Assembly (NCBI GenBank): GCA_902702965.1
Contig: CACRXP010000035.1
Span: forward strand, 1,029,231-1,093,230
DNA length: 64,000 nt
Source of the DNA: Spirometra erinaceieuropaei
Taxonomy: Eukaryota > Platyhelminthes > Cestoda > Diphyllobothriidea > Diphyllobothriidae
Direction of reading: 5' to 3'
The translations under genes were made by a program, and so were the position numbers. Every line of letters begins with the position of its first letter. Within the stretch, counting starts at the first letter, position 1. The notes beneath the pieces were generated by a model. The model saw nothing but the letters and a program-made list of their open reading frames with translations. It searched no databases and had not been told where the DNA came from. Shown here in pieces: positions 59,201 through 64,000 of this stretch.

Positions 59201-59572
59201 ATAATGATGGTTGTATAAAGCGCTCGGAAGCAATAAGGCGATTTATGTGGACAGGTCGCGGGCCCTTCCTAACCTTCCTGTCCTTCTTTCACGCTTTCAT
59301 ACCTTTTCCCTCATTCGCTTTTAGGTTTCATAATCGATTCTACTGGCTCTGACTCTCTTGCCTTCGCAGTGGGCGGTGCCGGTATTGTGGCCTCGGCCCT
59401 TGTCATGATCCCGGTCATTGTCCAGGAGCAGCGTAGACGGATCGCTAGACGCCGTCGGCGGGCCCTACGTATGCAGATGAAGAGAACCGGTTCCACTGTG
59501 AGCTCTGCTGGGGAAGTACATCCGTCTCTGCAGCAATCTTCGCAGCTGACGGTCCCCGACCAGTCCCCCTAG
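47500..59572 (+). CDS. SLC16/monocarboxylate-transporter-like protein, three exons
   Basis: Major-facilitator membrane transporter, 1032 residues, against about 450-570 in most SLC16 proteins. Exons 47500-50203, 51849-51995 and 59325-59572 join in phase 1 and 1. The SLC16 signature DGGWGW is at 188-193 and SLYFEDQRATATGLSIAGSG at 309-328. TM7 starts near 805 and the C-terminal helices lie in exons 2 and 3. A serine-rich N-terminus (about 187 residues) and a 430-residue TM6-TM7 loop are expanded. At the positions of MCT1 Lys38 and Arg313 it has Val211 and Glu856; the TM8 Asp (852) remains. It is therefore probably not a classical proton-monocarboxylate symporter. The substrate is unknown. Confidence 0.92.
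50204..51848 (+). other. Intron 1 of the SLC16-like gene
   Basis: 1645 bp. No transposon recognised. A segment at 50620-50765 is bounded by GATGTGCAG and CAG/GTGAGC and is open in one frame, but that frame is phase 2 at its start and cannot join exon 1 in frame, so it is at most an alternative exon. Confidence 0.5.
51849..51995 (+). CDS. SLC16-like gene exon 2
   Basis: 147 bp after TTTCTTTTTTTAG. It encodes FFGFTMAAND, then a segment including SGLGLCLFCQGIAMILGPPF (TM10-TM11), matching the FFGF...GLxLLFQGIAxxxGPPIxG region of SLC16 transporters. The donor is ATTG/GTGAGT. Confidence 0.92.
52090..52515 (+). repeat. Dispersed repeat family G/H, copy G4, with CA microsatellite
   Basis: Family G blocks (TTGACTTGCGCGTGAATTCG, GACCGGAAGTGAGCG), a run of CA at 52212-52227, then the H block (TGGTAGCCTCCCAAGCCATG, TAGTGAGGAAT) in the same order as the 23.8- and 60.2-kb copies. 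Lies in intron 2 of the transporter gene. Confidence 0.55.
52516..53339. other. Part of SLC16 intron 2, nothing recognised
   Basis: No domain or repeat recognised. Confidence 0.4.
53340..54510 (+). mobile_element. Penelope-like element P2b, decayed, in SLC16 intron 2
   Basis: Plus strand. RT: VLQELKKIAFIQPGLVFWRR, then HVDDTFFTIK (YVDD changed to HVDD), near 53470-53570. LNAVLP and the LSFLDV equivalent follow with several stops. GIY-YIG domain at 54060-54400: EEPSGVAYHIPCQNSPCSYT, GRTGRMLESRIRERK, LSQAVAHTYETCQEF. Same family as P2a. At 54458-54493 a decayed hammerhead remains (UUGACGA, stem II GGACUC/GGGUCC, GAA with one A lost). Inactive. Confidence 0.75.
54619..55610. mobile_element. Fold-back element F2 in SLC16 intron 2
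   Basis: 992 bp, from TACAGTAGATGTGCTAACTC to the exact inverse GAGTTAGCACATCTACTGTA. Its arms and spacer match F1. No open frame of note. The perfect outer 20 bp make this the best-preserved terminus of the family. Confidence 0.85.
55611..56742. other. Part of SLC16 intron 2, nothing recognised
   Basis: No exon or mobile element recognised. The open frame at 56498-56896 runs into F3 and is incidental. Confidence 0.4.
56743..57731. mobile_element. Fold-back element F3 in SLC16 intron 2
   Basis: 989 bp, from TACAGCAGATGTGCTAACCT to the inverse end GAGTTAGCACATCTACTGTA. More diverged than F2. Its right arm is part of the tandem duplication at 57418-58745. Confidence 0.8.
57418..58745 (+). repeat. 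Tandem duplication of the F3 right arm plus flank
   Basis: Unit 1 (about 57418-58128) and unit 2 (about 58129-58745) each contain a fold-back right arm (ending CATGAGTT(A/C)GCACA...CT(C/G)TA) followed by the same flank: GATAGTGTCAGAAAAAACA, GACACAGGAATTTGCATC, TGTGTCCTAACTTTTAAACT. Unit 2 has lost about 90 bp. The duplication therefore postdates insertion of F3. Confidence 0.7.
58746..59324. other. End of SLC16 intron 2, nothing recognised
   Basis: No feature recognised beyond the exon 3 acceptor (CTTTTAG). Confidence 0.45.
59325..59572 (+). CDS. SLC16-like gene exon 3 (terminal)
   Basis: After TTCGCTTTTAG, encodes FIIDSTGSDSLAFAVGGAGI and the last helix, then a strongly basic tail (QEQRRRIARRRRRALRMQMK) and stop TAG at 59570-59572. 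The DxTGSxxxxFxxxG pattern is the usual TM11-TM12 region. AATAAA begins six bases after the stop. Confidence 0.92.
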
Positions 59573-59578
59573 CCTGTC

Positions 59579-59584
59579 AATAAA
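59579..59584 (+). terminator. Polyadenylation signal of the SLC16-like gene
   Basis: AATAAA, starting six bases after the stop codon. If used, the 3' UTR is only about 20-30 nt. No other signal was noted close by. Confidence 0.55.
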
Positions 59585-60239
59585 TACCGTTGTCAACAGT
59601 ATCCGGCAACGTTTGCCTTATTTTATAAAGTTCCTCAGTTTTCACCCTTCCCACTAAATCACCGATTCAGAGCCCATTTTAGTTTTTACCCAGAAACATT
59701 CCTGGAACCAACTGGCTCAGCTCAGATTAGAGATTACTCATGCATATTGCGTGAGGGGTTTGTGCACTAGTTTGCATGCTCGTCCGCGCATGTATATTTT
59801 ATTTACTCTAGTTTTCTCACCTTGCCATCCCCACAGACTGATATGTAATTTTCATCCCCGGTGGACTAACCTTTTTCTATTGTGATGAAGGTCCACACGA
59901 CCACCGTCGACGCCATCCCCGTGCGTTTCTCATGATCTGTTAGCTCTACTGTGGCATGAAAGTGCAGCATCTGAAACCCACTTCATCGCATTCAGAGTCT
60001 TTGTCGGTTTTTAAAGAGGCATTCTCCGTCAGAATGGGAGGGAACGAAAAAAACGGGCCATTATTCCCGACTTATCCAACCTCATCAGTCGACCACGCCC
60101 CAGGGTTCTCCGAGCCCGACGTTATCGACCCCAACCGAGAGACGTCACCCTGAGTGTGCTGTTCACAGATCTGTTCGCAAACGGAGCAGCTCTAACCGTA
60201 GATGAAAAGGCTACATAAGTTGTATGCATCTTGTCCTGA
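59585..60239. other. Downstream of the SLC16-like gene, nothing recognised
   Basis: No gene or repeat recognised. Confidence 0.4.
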
Positions 60240-60815
60240 TGGTGTCTGCCGTGTGTTCCACAGCAAGGTGGAGCAGGTGCAGTGACTTGAACGCGAATTA
60301 GTCTATAGTGGGAGCAGGCTTGCGCAGCATCTACCGCACCTCCCCCTCCCCCACCGGGACCCGGTGTTAAGACGTAGTCAAGATGACCGGAAGTGAGGGG
60401 GAGCGCAGGTGGTTAGTGCGGCCGTACCCGCACCTAGGTGTACCACCGCACCCCCTGGTCCACAACAAACACGATCTGGCTTCTAACCAACTACAATAGC
60501 ACCACAACGGGCCAGAAGAAGAGGATGACTGGACAACCAAGATAACGTCCCGTATACCCAGCGGGAGCGTAAGCGCATCTACCGACAGGGAACCAGGTGC
60601 CACAAAACAGTAAGCGCACACCAGATTGCGAGGCTCATAGTGTACAGATCCTGGCGTAACACACGCTTACAATCCTTGAGGCCAAGAGGGGTGACACACA
60701 GCCTTTCATTTGCCTGGACCATCACCATTCAAAGACTGGGTAACCAATCAGTCATTGAGTTGGCAGCCTTCCAAGCCACGGCGCTCGGCCTGCCGTGATA
60801 TTCTCAGACTCAGAT
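60240..60815 (+). repeat. Dispersed repeat family G/H, copy G5
   Basis: Family G blocks (CCACAGCAAGGTGGAGCAGG, AGTGACTTGAACGCGAATTA, GCAGCATCTACCGCACC, GAGCGCAGGTGGTTAGTGCG) and the H block at about 60752-60790 (AGTTGGCAGCCTTCCAAGCC). The fullest plus-strand member in the window. Confidence 0.65.
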
Positions 60816-61009
60816 CAAAGGAGCCGAATGGAGAAGGAGCCAAGAAAAACACTTCCCACTTAAGTGATAGGTGAGTGCATGCATTGTGCGCTGTTGGGTG
60901 ATGTGTGGTGCAGGTGTTGGCGGAGAAAGGTGTGATGTTGCGTAGCCCGCGGCCGTCTACCGCAGGCCTTCTTGAATGCGCATGTGGCCTATTAGGCTCA
61001 TTCGGTGAC

Positions 61010-61375
61010 TGAATGTGCGGGGGCAATGTGGCCAGTTGAGGCGAATGCGTCTGGTGTATGCTGGTGCTCCTGAAACTGGTTCACCGGAGGTGCATGTGCG
61101 GGGACAGTGTGGGCAGGATTGGCCGGGGGGGGGCGTCAGAGCCGGTTGTTGTGGTTTTGGTACGGCTGTTGGTGGCGGGCGCGCGCTAGACGATGGGGTG
61201 TTTATTGAGCTAAGAATGTTGTTTATGCAAGAGTGCTAGGTGTGTCGATATCGCGGTTAATTCGTCCGTACGCATGTGACCTAGAGGGCCCATGCGGTAA
61301 GTGAATGTGCGGGGGCAGTTGAGGCGGATGTAGCGGGTGTAGATTGGTGTCCCAGGCACTGGTTCGCCAGTTTAT
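61010..61375. repeat. Degenerate direct repeat, period about 290 bp
   Basis: A unit of about 75 bp at 61008-61085 (TGAATGTGCGGGGGCA, AGTTGAGGCGAATG, ACTGGTTCACCGG) recurs at 61301-61372 (TGAATGTGCGGGGGCAGTTG, GGCACTGGTTCGCCAG). The sequence between is G-rich with GGTGTG-like strings. No coding feature. Confidence 0.5.
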
Positions 61376-61924
61376 ATGCGATGGATTCACAAGTGACCGA
61401 CCAGGCCGATGTGTGAGATGAATGTTCGGTCATGATGAGGACAGGTGTGGACCGCATCCACATGTGCCGGTTGTACACAGCCTTGACTTATTAGCAAGAA
61501 AATCAGAAGGGAACGACCTGGTAATTTTTCAGGACTGGAACCCCCGGAACTGCATCACTGCCCGAAATGCGGAAATGGGTGCCTCGAGACATTAAGAGGG
61601 TTGCTTATTCGAATGCGTTAAGTAAGTCATCTAGTCTGCATAGTATTTGCAATCCCGATGTTGTCAGTAGGAATAAGCACTTGGCGAGTTTTTCACGCTA
61701 CCGTATTCGAAGGGAAGAAATGATTTTTGGAAAAAACCGTCTGCTCTGAGAAAGGGTTGCTTTAGTGAAACAGGAATCAAGAAAGCATTTTGGTCTAAAA
61801 CACGTGTGAAGACTTCACTGAGCCATGGTAGTATGTATCGAGGATATGTTTTTGTGCTTAAGACCAGCTGCTCCAGTTGTGTCTGTGCACATGTTTGTTT
61901 CCGGTCCCAGTTGGTGGTCAGGAT
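61376..61924. other. No recognisable gene
   Basis: Nothing recognised. Confidence 0.4.
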
Positions 61925-62225
61925 TATGATTGGATGAATGACGGCAAATAAGCCCGAAACAGTGCTCTACCAATCCACCCCTCAGACTCTGTCGTCTCCC
62001 CTCTGCTACCGGAGCTTGGCCATCTTCGGTCTAGGGGTTGGATGCTTGTTCGTGACCCCGATCGCCCATACGAAGCTTGTTTGCTTCGGGAAGTCAATGG
62101 ATTGGTGTGCGCCCATTCCTTAGTGAATATATATGTATATATATTCACTCGTGACTGGCTGAATGAAGGCAAACAAGCCTGAGACAGTGTTGTATCAATC
62201 TACCTCCCCTCTAGACTCTGTCGGC
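61925..62225. repeat. Two headless SINE-like body copies around an AT palindrome
   Basis: The body sequence (TGGATGAATGACGGCAAATA / TGGCTGAATGAAGGCAAACA, AAGCC, CAGTG, GACTCTGTCG) occurs at about 61933-62000 and 62154-62225, and resembles the SINE body at 27.14 kb. Between them lies AGTGAATATATATGTATATA, part of a 28-bp palindrome (62123-62150). Confidence 0.5.
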
Positions 62226-62239
62226 TCTCCTTTGATGTA

Positions 62240-62905
62240 TACAGTGGGTGAGCTAACTCATGAAATGTCAACCGAAATTCCGAAATGCGTTTTCGTTTCG
62301 AAAAGATTAATTAGGTAGGGTTGTAGAACTAGTCATCATGCAGCATGATTCTATAATAATTCAGTTACCTCGGGGTACCGACTTTCGAACGAACTTCTTT
62401 CCTGCTGCATGCAAAAACTGTACTCTGTAAAAAACGACTACTTGCGTAGCATGCATTTTGCTCCTTGATTTTCGATGACCTTGAAAGTTCAATTTTGTTT
62501 CATGTAAAACATGAACAAAAATATTCATTCTTTTGCTCACTGGGTACAAAGGAAAGGTATAATGCGGTTTTCAAAAAAATTTTGCAATTCCCGAATAATG
62601 TTGAACCCTACCTGCTGCTATACTTGCATTCAAGGTTTTCAAACTGCAAGCCGTATATTTTCCGCGTACGGAGAACCATACATCTCTCAACGGTCATAAG
62701 AGGAGACCATATGTGGTCCATAAAATTTAGCCGTGGATTTGAGGCATATTGTTTACTTTACAAGCCATATGGGTTAATGCAGAGACATGACGTTTTGTAA
62801 ACGGCCACTTCACGGTATTAAAAAAATCTCACAACTAGGAGCTTTTTTAAAACCGAATATTGAACCTCCTTCGCGTATTAAACTGGAAGAAGACGTAGAC
62901 ATTTG
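62240..62905. mobile_element. Fold-back element F4, one arm and spacer only
   Basis: Starts TACAGTGGGTGAGCTAACTC and follows the F1 arm to about 62560. The spacer follows in the opposite orientation to F1 (reading AACGGCCACTTCACGG rather than ATGGCCGTTCACCA), so the element is reversed. It stops at about 62905; the second arm is missing, and the PLE fragment P3 begins almost at once. Confidence 0.7.
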
Positions 62906-62924
62906 ACGTCAAATATCTAGACTG

Positions 62925-63180
62925 TCTGGCCAACTACTGCGGCATGACGGACAAACGACTGCGCACGCGCGTGCATGAGCACGCCTTAGCCGTAAAGCGA
63001 AAGGATGTACGGTCGCACGTGGCCATGCACAGTCTAGAAAATAATCACGTGTTCGACTTTGACGGTGCCCAAGTGCTCGGCCGAGCCGAAAGCAATGTGG
63101 CCAAGGCCTGGTAATCAGACGCCACCTCGATCCAGCGCAGTATTGACCTACCAGCGCCATGGGAGACCATCAGGCACCAC
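62925..63180 (+). pseudogene. PLE GIY-YIG C-terminal remnant (P3)
   Basis: Plus strand: RLRTRVHEHALAVKRKDVRS, then HVAMHSLENNHVFDFDGAQV, AESNVAKAW, a stop (63113-63115), and SIQRSIDLPAPWETIRHHL. This is the C-terminal half of a GIY-YIG endonuclease of Penelope type (RxHEHKLAV...SHVxxHxxxxxHxFDxxxAxV). Different from P1 and P2. RT is absent. Confidence 0.7.
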
Positions 63181-64000
63181 TTGCGCGCGAGAGGAAGGCC
63201 AATAAGAGGAGAGCGGAATCGACCTATCAGGGACGGGCGCGAATGGCCTATTTAAACCATGTACTTCTCATTTGGCCCGTCTCCGATGATGTGCTCGAGT
63301 GCGAAGACGAAACCTCAGATGATTAAATCCTTCTCCCCAGAGGAATTGGAAAACGGGCATCCCAAAGTTTAATGGGAAAGATGAAATTCTTTAGGAAGCT
63401 AAAACTCTGACCACGTAAATTCTCGAACCTGGTCCCCCAACTCGTCAGACAATGGATAATGTCCAAAAAAATTGACTTCTTAACTGTCTCTAACAGGATT
63501 CTATCTTTGGTCAACGTCTGTGTCAATACATGTTAATTCCCCTTGTTACCTCTCCGAGTTTAGCTCCTCCCGTTTACTTTTTCTCTGAGGATTCTTCACG
63601 TGATATTTAAATCCATATGCCAATTGATGCATGCCTCATCTGAGGGCATTGCTGCCAGTAATTCACGGCCTTGCCTTATTGGGCATGCGCCAACAATGCG
63701 AGTGTTCTCCCACGCACATTTGTGCCCAGTGTGTGCACGGCCACCTGGGATAGATGCTCTCGTCTGTTCACCGCTGATGTTCGTGTATACGTGCGGCTAT
63801 AGACTGTACTCTGTTTGTGAGAAACATGGTGGCTACACTCAAAATGTGGGATGACCTCTGAATAGGTTTCTTTGCGGTAAACTGATATGTGAAGTGATTC
63901 ACCAGTTTTTCGACCGAAGGCGGTACACATTTTGGGCCGATATAATAATAAGTAAAAATATTCTTCAGAAAAATCGAGTTGCACTCGTGAACTTTCGGAC
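63181..64000. other. No recognisable gene
   Basis: Nothing recognised. The minus-strand open frame at 63676-63984 has no identifiable domain. Confidence 0.4.

Overview
The window looks like an invertebrate, most likely flatworm, nuclear chromosome. Both host genes are split by introns. The rest is dense with decayed CR1/RTE-type non-LTR retrotransposons, Penelope-like elements and fold-back DNA elements, with two runs of N. The flatworm assignment, perhaps a repeat-rich tapeworm, is inferred from the repeat style and from a splice acceptor placed just upstream of a start codon. No diagnostic marker fixes it.

Host genes. (1) An aminoacylase-1 (ACY1) gene lies on the minus strand at 20211-27845. 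Its four exons join in phase to give a 431-residue protein in which the M20 metal-binding and catalytic residues are all present. (2) An SLC16/monocarboxylate-transporter-like gene lies on the plus strand at 47500-59572. Its three exons give a 1032-residue protein with an unusually long N-terminus and central loop. It lacks the lysine and arginine that classical MCTs use. The two genes point the same way on the page only in coordinates: they are on opposite strands, about 20 kb apart, and do not form an operon.

Layout. 1-5.1 kb: a decayed minus-strand CR1-like element (copy A) carrying two later insertions. 5.1-12.9 kb: no gene, with an inverted pair of a GC-rich dispersed repeat near 9 kb. 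12.9-16.9 kb: endonuclease and reverse transcriptase remnants and an ATT-tailed 3' end. 18.8-19.8 kb: a 1-kb fold-back element. 20.2-27.8 kb: ACY1, with a Penelope-like element (PLE) and a hammerhead-ribozyme motif in intron 2, and a tRNA-derived SINE in intron 1. 28.3-29.1 kb: an RTE-type fragment. 30.5-31.5 kb: two opposed MITEs. 33.1-34.9 kb: a 142-bp perfect inverted repeat enclosing a second PLE with another hammerhead motif. 36-44.8 kb: a minus-strand non-LTR element (copy C) split by a complete 5.0-kb plus-strand CR1-like element (copy B) with a 10-bp target duplication. 45.2-46.7 kb: three more truncated non-LTR copies. 47.5-59.6 kb: the transporter gene, whose 7.3-kb second intron holds a PLE, two fold-back elements and a tandem duplication. 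60-64 kb: dispersed repeats, SINE-like pieces, half a fold-back element and a PLE GIY-YIG fragment.

The most interesting signals are the hammerhead motifs in two different PLE families. Their closing stem III pair differs in a compensatory way (C-G against G-C). In both loci an inverted copy of the element's own 3' terminal sequence sits in front of a 5'-truncated coding region.
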